A stretch of DNA of 36,864 nt from a virus. The stretch is from the IMG/VR virus record IMGVR_UViG_3300031673_000224, positions 1-36,864 of that record. The stretch is one strand, 5' to 3'. The translations under genes and the position numbers were made by a program. The notes beneath the pieces are model-generated. The model worked only from the letters and a program-made list of their open reading frames with translations. It did no database searches and was not told where the DNA came from. Below, in pieces: positions 21,080-31,000 of the stretch (positions within the stretch are counted from its first letter, which is position 1; every line of letters starts with the position of its first letter).

Positions 21080-22024
21080 ATGGACGGGAAGGAATACTTG
21101 TATGCATTAGAGCAGATCCTAGATGAGGATGGCCTTGCTACATGGATGAAGGATAAAACATCCTTCTGGTTTCTATGGGAAGGTGCCAAGAGATATGTAG
21201 CAAAGACAAACTGCCTCACCTCTTACCAGGATATCGCCACCGTAGCAGATCAGGTGAACTACGTACTCGATGTGAAGTACCTGAAGCTCTATCTGCGCGA
21301 TTCTTTCAACCGCTTCTATGTCCGCTACTACGATCAAACCAACTACCATTTCATTACCTGGAAGGATTATGAGGACATCATTCATGCCAACACCTACCAA
21401 CTCGTAGCAGATGCAAGTCAAGAAGGCGTAGATGTTCCTGACCATTTCTCTATCCGAGATAAGCAATCCCTCTATTCCCAGATAACCGGATCGGCTACAT
21501 CGGCAGGAGCTTCCTCCGGAGGTGAATGCACCCTCACCAATACAGATGCCCTTTTTACCACCACGGAGTATGTAAGTGCGGGGGATATCATCCACAATAC
21601 AACTGATGAAAGCGATGGAGTGGTATTGTCGGTGACTAGTGCAACAGCCCTCGTGTGCGCTTTATTTGGCGACGGGACAGACAATGATTGGACAGATAAG
21701 GATGATTACGTAATCCAACCCCAAGGCCGATATGAACTCATCCTCGACCCACCCCCGGACGATGAGGACGACACGGTACGGGTGCAGTACATAGAGCGGC
21801 CCGAGCCGGTATTCAGCGATTACGGGGTTTATCGATTCTCTCAGCAGGGTTCAGAGGCGATCATAGACTATGCAGCGGCCAAGTATAAGTACCGCGATGA
21901 CCAGAGAGAATTCGCCAGGGAATTCCTTGGCCTCTGGGACATGAAAGTAAAAGAGGATTACACCAACATGAGGCCCATGATTAAGAAAAGAGGCTTCAAG
22001 GTGAATTTGAAGAAACGGGCATAA
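21080..22024 (+). CDS. Head-tail adaptor-like protein with inserted beta module
   Basis: 314 aa from ATG 21080 (AGGAG 7 bases before; a TTG one codon earlier is disfavoured). The helical N-terminus (YLYALEQILDEDGLATWMKD) and the closing part (GSEAIIDYAAAKYKYRDDQ) fit the T7 gp11/P22 gp4-like adaptor family that docks on the portal. Residues about 148-212 are an inserted beta module (TNTDALFTTTEYVSAGDIIHNTTD, given as GDIIHNTTD) that recurs in the next protein at 24140-24351. The stop overlaps the next ATG. Confidence 0.65.
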   Translation: MDGKEYLYALEQILDEDGLATWMKDKTSFWFLWEGAKRYVAKTNCLTSYQDIATVADQVNYVLDVKYLKLYLRDSFNRFYVRYYDQTNYHFITWKDYEDIIHANTYQLVADASQEGVDVPDHFSIRDKQSLYSQITGSATSAGASSGGECTLTNTDALFTTTEYVSAGDIIHNTTDESDGVVLSVTSATALVCALFGDGTDNDWTDKDDYVIQPQGRYELILDPPPDDEDDTVRVQYIERPEPVFSDYGVYRFSQQGSEAIIDYAAAKYKYRDDQREFAREFLGLWDMKVKEDYTNMRPMIKKRGFKVNLKKRA

Positions 22025-24879
22025 TGGCAAGCGGGAAACAACAAATATTAGCTATAAACACGGTTCCTTTCAGGGGAGGGGCGAAGACCGCCATAGAAAA
22101 GGCACTTATCCCCGGAGGCGGGTATTCCATGATTCAGAATATGCGTCAGGCACACCCTGGGATGGAGCAAAGAAAGGGATGCGCCAGAAAGCACACTACC
22201 GAAGAAGGGACCAATAAGGTTTTATCTCTATATCAGTTTTCCAAGGGAACCCGGACAGAACGGCATTTCTTCGCACAATTCGAGAACGGAAATCTACTTG
22301 AAGCAGAGGATAATCCACCCACTGTAACCACGGGTGGTTTCGGAAATGATGTGCATGACAGCAACAATTATGCTGCCATAATTCCCGCTTCATGGAGCAA
22401 CATCAAGGATCTCATGCTTTATTCTAATGGTGCGGACCAGCATCAAATCTATGCGGGTACAGCGAACTATGTAACGAAATTCATCAAATACGACAGCGCA
22501 GACACCGAACTCCCTGATATCCCCGATGAGGATTACACCGATTACAGCAAGGAAGTCACGGATGGTGCCATTACAACCTTTGCCGTGCTTGATTCTTTAG
22601 ATACCTATGACAATAACGAGTGCATACTTATTTGTACCCCTGTTCCGGCCAATAGGTTGACCTGGGCGTTCGTTGCGGGCCACGAAAACGATACCCAAGC
22701 CGTGGGAACGCTGAGTTATCGGAAATCGGATAATACCTGGGAGGATACTGAAGAAGTAGATAATACCAGTAAAGACGATACGGATACTCTTGGTGAAAAC
22801 GGTACTATGACATGGAGCCATCCTGACGATGAAATCCCATTCTATATGTTCGGTATATCCGGGTTCTGGTATCGGTGGGAAACGGCCACACAACTTGACG
22901 CTGAGGTAGAAGTATCATCCCTCACCTACGGGAGCGCCTTTCAGAACATTGTGAACCTATGGGATGGGATACCGCAGTATGCGATTGAGGCACGGTTTTT
23001 CGATAATAGTGCGAGCGTATACAAGCAAACCGCACAATCCCTTGGAAGAGGAAGAAGTGGAGGGACAGGAGGCATAGGGAAAGCCATTCGCTATGATCCC
23101 GGCAAGACCTTAGAACAAGCGGAAGCTGAGAAGTACAGCGTCTTTTCGGGGGAGATGGTGGAAATCGATTCAATGGTTCATTCCGCCGATGATTCGGAGG
23201 ATAGGATTTATTTCTGCTCTGCGGACCCTATTGCCGCGCTTTATATTGATGTAGGGGATACACCTAATACGAACAGTACGTCTGCTATAGCTGGTATTGA
23301 AACATGGACGGGAATAGACTGGACATCGGTAGGGACTATTGTGGACGGCACGAGTGGGTTCGCTAATTCCGGTTGGATTACCTGGGGGAGACCGACAACG
23401 GCGGCAAAGCCCGTGCAGTTCCAGAAATCCCGGTATCTTGCCTACTGGTATTATATCTATGTATCAACGGCGACCCTAAGCTCAGATGTCCAGATATCCA
23501 TCGAAACCATGCCTTTCTTTGATATCAAGGAAGCGGGGGAAGTGGGCAAAGCATCATGTGCCTGGAAGGGGAGAGGGACTTATACTTTTGATAGATATCC
23601 TTGGTATGTTTACGTTTCTGCTGGATATAACCCCTTGATGCTCAACGGAAATGACTTTGCCATATTTGAATCGGGAGATGGAAGGACAAACCCCGTTGTC
23701 TGCATGAAACAGTTCTATAACGAGCTTCTGGTATTCCAGGAGGAGAGAGGTGTTGAGGGCGGCTGCATAACGCTCTTTGAGGGGAACGCCGTTGATAATT
23801 ACGGTAAGGTACTCGTTACATCCAAGGTAGGAACATTCAGCGCCAAGAGTGCGGTTGTGGTGGATGGTGTTTTGACCTCCACGGCTACAGAGGAAAAATT
23901 AAAGACTCTTGGATTTTTCCTCAACCGTTATGGAATGGGCGTGACCGATGGAATGAGCGTATCGATTGTCACTGATGATATTCGGAACTACTTTGACCCG
24001 AAAAAATCCGAGTGTATCAGGCGCGGATATGAAAAGGAAAACTTCATCTTTCACGATACGTGCGACAATGTACTACGCCTCGGATTAGTTTCAGGAGAAC
24101 CCGTTTTAACCAGCACGACAACAAGTACGGTTCCCTACAAACTTGTCGATACTGCGGGAGCTTTCACGACCAAGAAGGAACTCACTACTCATCCCATAAC
24201 CCATAAGATAGCAAAAGGGGATACGGTTTATAATACGACCGATGCTACTACTGCCTTGGTTGTCAGCGTAAATAGCTCGATAGAGTTAACCCTTGATACG
24301 GATATTATGGCTTCCGAAGAGTCCGAAGAGGGATATGAAATCTATTCCGCAACACCTAATTTATTTCCCGTTTTTGATTTGGTAGACAAAACATGGAGCT
24401 TTGATGTCCTTGGTGTAAACCTTTCCTGTATGTGCGAGGTAGAAGCGGCAAGCGGTGAAGTAGCCATACTTCAATATGGTGGAGGGGTAGGTGGGCACTC
24501 GGAGTTTTCAGGCGTATGTCATCTTAATACAGGAACTAATGATGTAGACATAGACAATACTTCCCACGCCATAGATGCCTTTGCCACGATGGAACTCGAC
24601 TATGGCGGGAATTTCCTCGCGCTCCGCAAGATGCTTTTGCGGGTGAAATCACAGGCAGCCGGAAATGTAATCGTAACACCTTCCCGCAACACCCGGGAAG
24701 GAACGGCGGTCAATCTCCCCATGACGGCGGAAACAACCGGGGATGCGTTCAGGAGGCATAAGATAGGCATGGATGTTCAGGACCCTCATATCAGCCTGAA
24801 ATTCCAGAACGCCACGGCAAGCCAGGAACTATATCTTTTAGATGTGGGGTATGAACTGTATGCAAAACCAAGTCACTAG
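22024..24879 (+). CDS. Large tail/neck protein (tail tubular B-like)
   Basis: 951 aa. It starts MASGKQQILAINTVPFRGGA; a long N-terminal beta-propeller-like region with repeated W/Y-strand units follows (KVLSLYQFSKG, DLMLYSNGADQHQIYAG). The middle has FYNELLVFQEERGVEGGCI, the kind of segment seen in podovirus tail nozzle proteins. Residues about 706-775 carry the GDTVYNTTD module shared with the adaptor. The C-terminal part is beta-sandwich. Order after the adaptor fits a tail tube or nozzle. Assignment by order and pattern. Confidence 0.6.
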   Translation: MASGKQQILAINTVPFRGGAKTAIEKALIPGGGYSMIQNMRQAHPGMEQRKGCARKHTTEEGTNKVLSLYQFSKGTRTERHFFAQFENGNLLEAEDNPPTVTTGGFGNDVHDSNNYAAIIPASWSNIKDLMLYSNGADQHQIYAGTANYVTKFIKYDSADTELPDIPDEDYTDYSKEVTDGAITTFAVLDSLDTYDNNECILICTPVPANRLTWAFVAGHENDTQAVGTLSYRKSDNTWEDTEEVDNTSKDDTDTLGENGTMTWSHPDDEIPFYMFGISGFWYRWETATQLDAEVEVSSLTYGSAFQNIVNLWDGIPQYAIEARFFDNSASVYKQTAQSLGRGRSGGTGGIGKAIRYDPGKTLEQAEAEKYSVFSGEMVEIDSMVHSADDSEDRIYFCSADPIAALYIDVGDTPNTNSTSAIAGIETWTGIDWTSVGTIVDGTSGFANSGWITWGRPTTAAKPVQFQKSRYLAYWYYIYVSTATLSSDVQISIETMPFFDIKEAGEVGKASCAWKGRGTYTFDRYPWYVYVSAGYNPLMLNGNDFAIFESGDGRTNPVVCMKQFYNELLVFQEERGVEGGCITLFEGNAVDNYGKVLVTSKVGTFSAKSAVVVDGVLTSTATEEKLKTLGFFLNRYGMGVTDGMSVSIVTDDIRNYFDPKKSECIRRGYEKENFIFHDTCDNVLRLGLVSGEPVLTSTTTSTVPYKLVDTAGAFTTKKELTTHPITHKIAKGDTVYNTTDATTALVVSVNSSIELTLDTDIMASEESEEGYEIYSATPNLFPVFDLVDKTWSFDVLGVNLSCMCEVEAASGEVAILQYGGGVGGHSEFSGVCHLNTGTNDVDIDNTSHAIDAFATMELDYGGNFLALRKMLLRVKSQAAGNVIVTPSRNTREGTAVNLPMTAETTGDAFRRHKIGMDVQDPHISLKFQNATASQELYLLDVGYELYAKPSH

Positions 24880-25015
24880 GAGATGGTTCAATACGCCCTA
24901 CCCCTTTAAGGAGTTGGGCAGGGAAAGGATAATCGACAGGCCCCTTACCGAGGGTGGGTTCTGGAAAAAGAAAGAATTGCCCGAGATTAAGGTGGAGAAA
25001 GAACCGGACAAATGA
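24860..25015 (+). CDS. Small basic protein (51 aa)
   Basis: It begins in the end of the tail gene in another frame (MQNQVTRRWFNTPYPFKELG) and ends in a charged KKKELPEIKVEKEPDK. The last ATGA overlaps the next gene. The upstream Shine-Dalgarno is weak, so expression is probably coupled. Unrecognised; short virion-associated peptides occur at this position in other podoviruses. Confidence 0.5.
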   Translation: MQNQVTRRWFNTPYPFKELGRERIIDRPLTEGGFWKKKELPEIKVEKEPDK

Positions 25016-25251
25016 GTTGGGATGATTGTGCGGCTAAGAACTGGGAAGATTGCAAGTTTACTAATTGGACTGATTGCATCTGGGATATGCACTCGGTCAC
25101 GAATTTTACAGGCAAAAAATATGATGCCCAAAAAGCAAAAGCAGAAAAATTGCCAATGATAACAATCATAGATCCAGGGAGAAAGCCATACATGGAAACC
25201 GATTATAACGAGATGATGAGAGAATATCCCGATAAATTTTACAGGCGTTAA
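25012..25251 (+). CDS. Protein with three tandem W-x-D-C repeats (79 aa)
   Basis: The N-terminus contains WDDCAAKN, WEDCKFTN and WTDCIWDM, an 8-residue unit repeated three times and giving three evenly spaced Cys. These could bind metal or cross-link by disulfides. The C-terminal half is polar, with an aromatic end. It starts by ATGA overlap and ends 1 base before the next ATG. No family recognised. Confidence 0.58.
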   Translation: MSWDDCAAKNWEDCKFTNWTDCIWDMHSVTNFTGKKYDAQKAKAEKLPMITIIDPGRKPYMETDYNEMMREYPDKFYRR

Positions 25252-25252
25252 A

Positions 25253-25789
25253 ATGCAATACGGTACATTTAAAAAGCCATATATGGCGATAAATTTGGGT
25301 CAGACCAAGCAACAACACATGGAATATAAGGGAGGGAAAGATTCTGTATTAGGAACGGATGTCCCTGCTCCTCCAGAGGAGGAAGCAGGGGGACAATATG
25401 GGTGGTTCTCCATTCTCGACAATACTCATTGGAAACCTGAAATGGATGAATATGGATGGAATTATTGGTTTGGCGATAAATGGGTAGACGATGGTACTCA
25501 TGGAACTATGATTGCGTTAGAGGCTATCAATGATTGGACAAAGAATTTTTATCCAGAAAAAATATCATTCAATACAAGCTATCCAACCATTCCTGTGTAT
25601 TTTCATCTAATGGATGAAGACTGGACGACTTTGGTTTTTATCGAACCCGCTATAGTAAACAAGGAGACAAGGATAAATTGGCCGATGGAAAAAAAACCTG
25701 TGAAATATCTTTTTATGGAGCATTCAGGAACATACGACCCAGTACCTTATGATTTAACAGAACTAGAGTTTTTCATTCCAAAGCCTTAA
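25253..25789 (+). CDS. Tryptophan-rich virion-associated protein (178 aa)
   Basis: Rich in Trp and Tyr (GWFSILDNTHWKPEMDEYGW, NYWFGDKWVDDG), beta-prone and acidic. Carbohydrate-contacting surfaces often look like this, but no catalytic motif is seen. It lies between tail and ejection-type genes, coupled to both neighbours. Unrecognised. Confidence 0.55.
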   Translation: MQYGTFKKPYMAINLGQTKQQHMEYKGGKDSVLGTDVPAPPEEEAGGQYGWFSILDNTHWKPEMDEYGWNYWFGDKWVDDGTHGTMIALEAINDWTKNFYPEKISFNTSYPTIPVYFHLMDEDWTTLVFIEPAIVNKETRINWPMEKKPVKYLFMEHSGTYDPVPYDLTELEFFIPKP

Positions 25790-25801
25790 AGGAGAACAAC
25801 A

Positions 25802-26953
25802 ATGACATATTCAACAGCACCGAGTGGGGGAGAATGGGGACAGGATGAACGCGGAAATTGGGGTTATCATTCTGGAAGTCCTGGGAGCGGGACAGACCGA
25901 ATATGGAATCCTGAAACCGGCACATGGGATATCCCACCATCTAGCAGTAATCTAGGAGGCGGTAGTGTCAACTGGGGGAGTGGTGGTGGCCAAACTGGAA
26001 TCTGGGAAACAACTACTCCCGGCACTCAAACACAAACTACTACGCCTACTGTCCCTGGCATTCCGGCACCATCATTTAATTACACCCCGACATTGCCTGA
26101 TTTGGGAGACATACAACTTCCCGGTATGCCAGAAATGCCCGAATATAACGCCCCTGCCGCTCCCGTTATGCCTACTTTTGAGGCACCTGAAGCTCCATCT
26201 GCACCCAAATTTCAAGCCCCCGCATGGAGCGAGAAAGCAATTAGCAGTATGGCTCAGAAAAAGGCTGCTCCTGGTGTGCGTGGATTAAAAGAAGGGCTAA
26301 GGGAAATGACTGCCAAGATGGGCAACGACCCTATTTCGCGCCACAACGCTAGGGAAGCCATGACCGGATATGGCAGGGGATTAAGCCAGGTCATGGGAGA
26401 GGCCCACAGTGCAGCGGTCCAGGAATATAGTGCCAAGTATGGCTATCAATTCCAAGCGGCGGCAATGGACTTTGAGGCCGAAGCCGATGCCATAGCCAGA
26501 AAGTATCAAGGGGATTTGACTGGACGGCTTGCTGAATACAATGCCGATGTCGGAGCTGTCATGGCGAAATATCAAGCCGATGTATCAGCGGAGAATGTTC
26601 AGTTCCAGGCGGCTTTCCAGAGCATGATGAACCAATATCAGATAGAGGCGCAGGCTTCTATGGCCCAATATGAGACTGAAGCGAATCAAGCGAATCTCTT
26701 GGTTCAGCTTGAACAACAGGCCGCTATCGTTGATTTTCAATCTCTCATGACGGAATACATGGCTCAGTTCGGATCAACTACAACCACTACCCAGGAACCT
26801 ACTATTACAGAACAGATTAGGGGGCCAGTTCAGGAAGGTGGAGGTAATCAACCTTTCGGGGGTGGCTATCCCACGGAATTCAGTCAATTCAGAGGGCCAC
26901 AAGGAGTTCTTCCGCAATGGGAACAACGGGTAGGCTGGGGAAGAAATAGATAA
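25802..26953 (+). CDS. Internal virion/ejection-like protein 1 (383 aa)
   Basis: AAAGGAG before the ATG. Residues 1-140 are Gly/Thr/Pro/Trp-rich and low-complexity, with PEMPEYNAPAAPVMPTFEAP-type proline repeats. Residues 145-330 are a long Ala/Gln-rich helix (AKYQADVSAENVQFQAAFQS) with ten-residue periodicity, as in podovirus ejection proteins that cross the envelope. The C-terminus is disordered Gly/Gln-rich. Inferred role: core or ejection protein with the two genes that follow. Confidence 0.6.
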   Translation: MTYSTAPSGGEWGQDERGNWGYHSGSPGSGTDRIWNPETGTWDIPPSSSNLGGGSVNWGSGGGQTGIWETTTPGTQTQTTTPTVPGIPAPSFNYTPTLPDLGDIQLPGMPEMPEYNAPAAPVMPTFEAPEAPSAPKFQAPAWSEKAISSMAQKKAAPGVRGLKEGLREMTAKMGNDPISRHNAREAMTGYGRGLSQVMGEAHSAAVQEYSAKYGYQFQAAAMDFEAEADAIARKYQGDLTGRLAEYNADVGAVMAKYQADVSAENVQFQAAFQSMMNQYQIEAQASMAQYETEANQANLLVQLEQQAAIVDFQSLMTEYMAQFGSTTTTTQEPTITEQIRGPVQEGGGNQPFGGGYPTEFSQFRGPQGVLPQWEQRVGWGRNR

Positions 26954-26965
26954 GGAGAAAACAAA

Positions 26966-28027
26966 ATGCCTATTAGACCACCAATACCTTTAGGAGTAAG
27001 AAGTATGCGAGGGCCGCATGAGGCGCTTACATATCCGGCTGAGATGTTGCCGGAGGTGGAGAAATATTATTATGGTCCAGAAAAAGAATATGAGGAGTCA
27101 GGCTTGCCCTATGGAGCAGAAGGTGGAATCATGCATAAAGCACCTTCACAGGAGAGCATGGGGCAATTAGAGGAAGGCTATCGTTCTGGTCGCCTAAAAT
27201 CTCCCGCCGCTATCAAGACAGGGGAAGGATACGAGTTTTATAATGTCCCGGAGGAAAAAGCCCCTGAAGCACCTCAACAACGTGGCATCGACAAACAGAA
27301 AATCATGGGAATGTACTATGAGCGGTTCGGCAATCCAGACGACTACGATGTTGAAGCGGAACTGGCAAAGGCTATGGTTGATGAGGACAAGAAGCTGAGG
27401 AAAAGCTATGAAATCCCGGAAGGTGTGGATCTCAAGCGCGTCCATCCTCAAATCAGAGCGGCATATAACAAGGCCAGAACTCAAAGAGAATTGGAAACGT
27501 ATGACCGGAAAAAGGATGAACAGGCCCGGATGGTGAAGCATAGGGATAGCGTGGTTAAGCAGATAGATAATGCCATAAAGGAGCAGCAGGAACGGGCCAA
27601 GGAGGAGAGGACCAAGAGGGAGAAATTGGCAACGGAAGAAAGGGCGGAAACAAGAAAACTGGCCGCAGAAGGAAGAACAGAGGAAAGAAAAATAAGGGCA
27701 GAGCAAAGAGCGAAGGAAGGTGAAGGAGATGATTTAAAACGACCACAGATGCTCGATGATTGGAGAGCGGATTACAAGATGCTTCAGAACCAACTAAAGA
27801 CGGATTATGGTGACTTTAATCCCATGACCGGCTTATGGATACCTAATAGGAAAACCTACGCTGAATACAAGAAAAAGCAACAGGAACTACAGAGAGAGTA
27901 TGAACTAGGGATGCGAGATATTTTTTCCGGTAAAATCCCGAAGAGAATGGGCGGTGTGTTGGTTTCAAAAGAAGCGAAGAACGATTACGTGGGAAATCTC
28001 ATAGGCAAACTGACCGAAGGATATTAG
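26966..28027 (+). CDS. Internal virion/ejection-like protein 2 (353 aa)
   Basis: AAGGAG 8 bases upstream. The N-terminal 100 residues are Pro/Gly/Glu-rich. Residues about 140-260 form a very charged, Arg/Glu-rich coiled coil (REKLATEERAETRKLAAEGR). A C-terminal domain follows (SGKIPKRMGGVLVSKEAKND). The stop abuts the ATG of the 1430-aa protein, implying fixed stoichiometry. No family recognised; role from context. Confidence 0.58.
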   Translation: MPIRPPIPLGVRSMRGPHEALTYPAEMLPEVEKYYYGPEKEYEESGLPYGAEGGIMHKAPSQESMGQLEEGYRSGRLKSPAAIKTGEGYEFYNVPEEKAPEAPQQRGIDKQKIMGMYYERFGNPDDYDVEAELAKAMVDEDKKLRKSYEIPEGVDLKRVHPQIRAAYNKARTQRELETYDRKKDEQARMVKHRDSVVKQIDNAIKEQQERAKEERTKREKLATEERAETRKLAAEGRTEERKIRAEQRAKEGEGDDLKRPQMLDDWRADYKMLQNQLKTDYGDFNPMTGLWIPNRKTYAEYKKKQQELQREYELGMRDIFSGKIPKRMGGVLVSKEAKNDYVGNLIGKLTEGY

Positions 28028-31000
28028 ATGGAACTGCCGGAAATAGAACCCTTTGTCTCATGGGAAGAGATAGAACAACACCCTGATTTTTTGAACCTGG
28101 ATGATGATAACAAACTAACCGTCAAAACGAATTGGTTCAAGAAAGAGGTTGAATCATCTCCTCAATGGGAATCCCTGCCAGATCACAAGAAAAGGGTTGC
28201 ATGGCATAACTTCTTAACGGATACCCGCCTACCTACTCCTGCTCAAGAAGCACTTGAACATAAAGATCCTGTAATGACAGCCTCTTTAATGGTAGCAGGT
28301 GGGGCGGCTCAATTACCGAAAGCGGCTATTGTAGGTGGAAAGACCCTGCCCGCTTTCCTGAAGGGTGCCGGCGAAGTGGGCCTCACGCTAAAGATGATGG
28401 AGAAAGGCTACGAGGTGGGCGCATGGGCAGGGGGCAAGCTCACCAATGAGAATGAATGGGGTAGGTTGATAGGTGGTAGCCTTGTTGCGGGTCTGTTGCC
28501 CGTGGGTGCATATACTTTAGCCCGAAGTCTCGTGGCGAAAGAGATGTGGCCCAAGGGTGGCAACGATAACCCGAAGATGTGGCAAAGAACATACAATAAT
28601 GAAATCAACAGGATAAAGAAACTCCTCTCGCAACCGTGGGAAAAGATACGTCTGCGATGGGGTAAGCAAGGTAAAGGACCAGGCGGCAAACCCCAACCAG
28701 TGGAACCAGACCAACCCTCATGGGATGATTTGATGAAAAAGTATGGCTCTGTGGATAAGATGTTTGAAGCTGAAGGGGGGATGGGAAATACAGCGAGAAA
28801 ATACAGGGCTGTCTATGATTGGCTAAACAAACAGAGAAGCAGGGGCGATACCGGCTATCAATCACAAGCTAACGCAAGGGCAGAGAGAGAAGCCGCTAAT
28901 GGAACAGCCAGAAAAGCAGAGGAAGAGTATTGGCAGAAAAGGGCGGCAGAGAATGAGGAAGTTGCCAGCAAGATAAACAAGGCGGCTCAGGCTCGGAGAA
29001 CAAGCGGAGAGAGTAAGCCACAGGATAGGGATTATGCCTTGATGGTGGTTGAAGATGTGTTGCCCGTATCTGCTAAGATGGAGAAGTCACTTAGTGGAAG
29101 GCAGGGGACAAAGGTGCCGATTGCACCTCATGTTGCTAAACCCACCCCCATCAAAGAAGGGGTTAAGGCTGTCAAAGTAACCCCCCCCGATGCAGGACGC
29201 TACACAGGCCACCTCACCATGCTCAGGGATATGGTAGATGAGGGTAGACCTGGAGAAAGAATCAGAACCATTGATTATGACGGCACGGAACAATGGCAGG
29301 GATTCAGTTCAACCTACCCTGATTTTATGAAAAAACAAGGGTGGACCAGGAAAGAAGTGTTGGCAGCCATTGATAAAGGCATGAAAGGCGAAAAACTTAC
29401 ACCTAAACAGCAAAATATTTATGAATCCGCCCTTGAACAATCCAAAGAAATGTTTAGACATGATGCTAAAGAATATGGTAGGATAAAAAAGAAAGCCACA
29501 GAGGAGGAAAAAGCCCGTGGTATCAGCGAGAGAGACTTACAAGAATCTCTTAAAAAAGAGGTTGCGGAAGAGATTGCAAGAGAAAGGGATTATACCGAAA
29601 ACGAGCGAAAAGCAATCCAAAGCGAAAGTGATTCCTTTTTCCAAGAAGACATAAGTTTCAAGCCTGAAGAGATAGAACCCACCGGAAAGCCCTTAGAACC
29701 AAAACTCACCGAAGTTGAAAAACTCCAAACCAAGATAACTGCCCTCGAAAAAGAAGCCTACGATGTTGCCAAAAAGGAGGCAACGCCTTGGAGTGAAAAG
29801 TTCCAAAACCGTTATCAGCTAGAAACGAAGCGAAGAGAGAAGCAGATACAGGCTTACCGGGAGCAAATAAATACCATACGAGAACAACAATCACGAGATG
29901 ATAAAACTGGACAGCTTTTTGAATTCCTCGGTATGCAACAACTCTGGGAAGGCATCAAGACCATCTTCACGGAAACAAAGCCCACCACCCAAGAAGCAGG
30001 TGCCCCCGTACAGGTTATAGCGGATCAGGTAAAATCCCTCTTCAAGAGATACTATGGCCTCAATCCTGAGATGAAGAAGCGGTTTACCTCCATACAAGAA
30101 TCTAAGGAGATCGTGGAAGATGAGGTTTTAGAGCAGGTATTCAAGAGAGGACTTCCAGGCTTCACCAAGCAAGAGGCTACGGCTTTAACGTGGCATAGAT
30201 CGAATCCCACCAAATACCCTATACCGAAAGGCAGGAATAGGGAAGCCGAGTTTATCAACCAGACCTTAGAGTTTGCCATGCAAGCCCTCAACAAAAGAGA
30301 GCTTGCGATGAGGTGGCCTGATACCGCTATCAACAGAATCCAGATCAAGATAGATCAGCTAGAGCAAGAAATCAAGGTGATGGTGAGCAAGAAGGCGAAG
30401 GCGACCAGGCAAGAAACCGTGGATGATCTACGTGCTACCATAGAAGAACTGAGAAAGAGGCGATACGTTCCCCATATAGCCATCCCCTCCATGACACGAA
30501 AGATAATGGGATTCATTGACAATGTTTATCCCGGTAAGTGGAAGGCAAGGCGGGGGGAGAAACTATCTTCCCAGATAAAGCGGTTCCTCGGAAGGCAGAC
30601 GTTAAGCCTGGAGGAGTTCGTAGCGGCAACCAAAGAAAAAGGTGTAGAGGCGGAACTGGATATACGGGTATTGCTAGCAGATTATCTCAACTACACTATG
30701 GATAAGTGCATCGTTTATGATGAGGTTGAGAGATTAAAGCAGATCCCCGACCTGATTTTACCCGTAGAGGAAATGCCCTCTGATTGGAAGGCGATTAAGG
30801 GTGTCAAGCAATTACAGGGTTATGGGGCTCACCCTTTCCTGGCAGATGCGATCATAGAGTTTACCGCAGAGTATCCCACAAGGAATCTTTTATTGAAAGG
30901 ATATGATGGTATCAACCGATTAGGGAAGTTCATTGTTTTTTACAACCCTATGATAATGACGGTCAATGACATTTCACAGATATATATGGGGGGCGGACTT

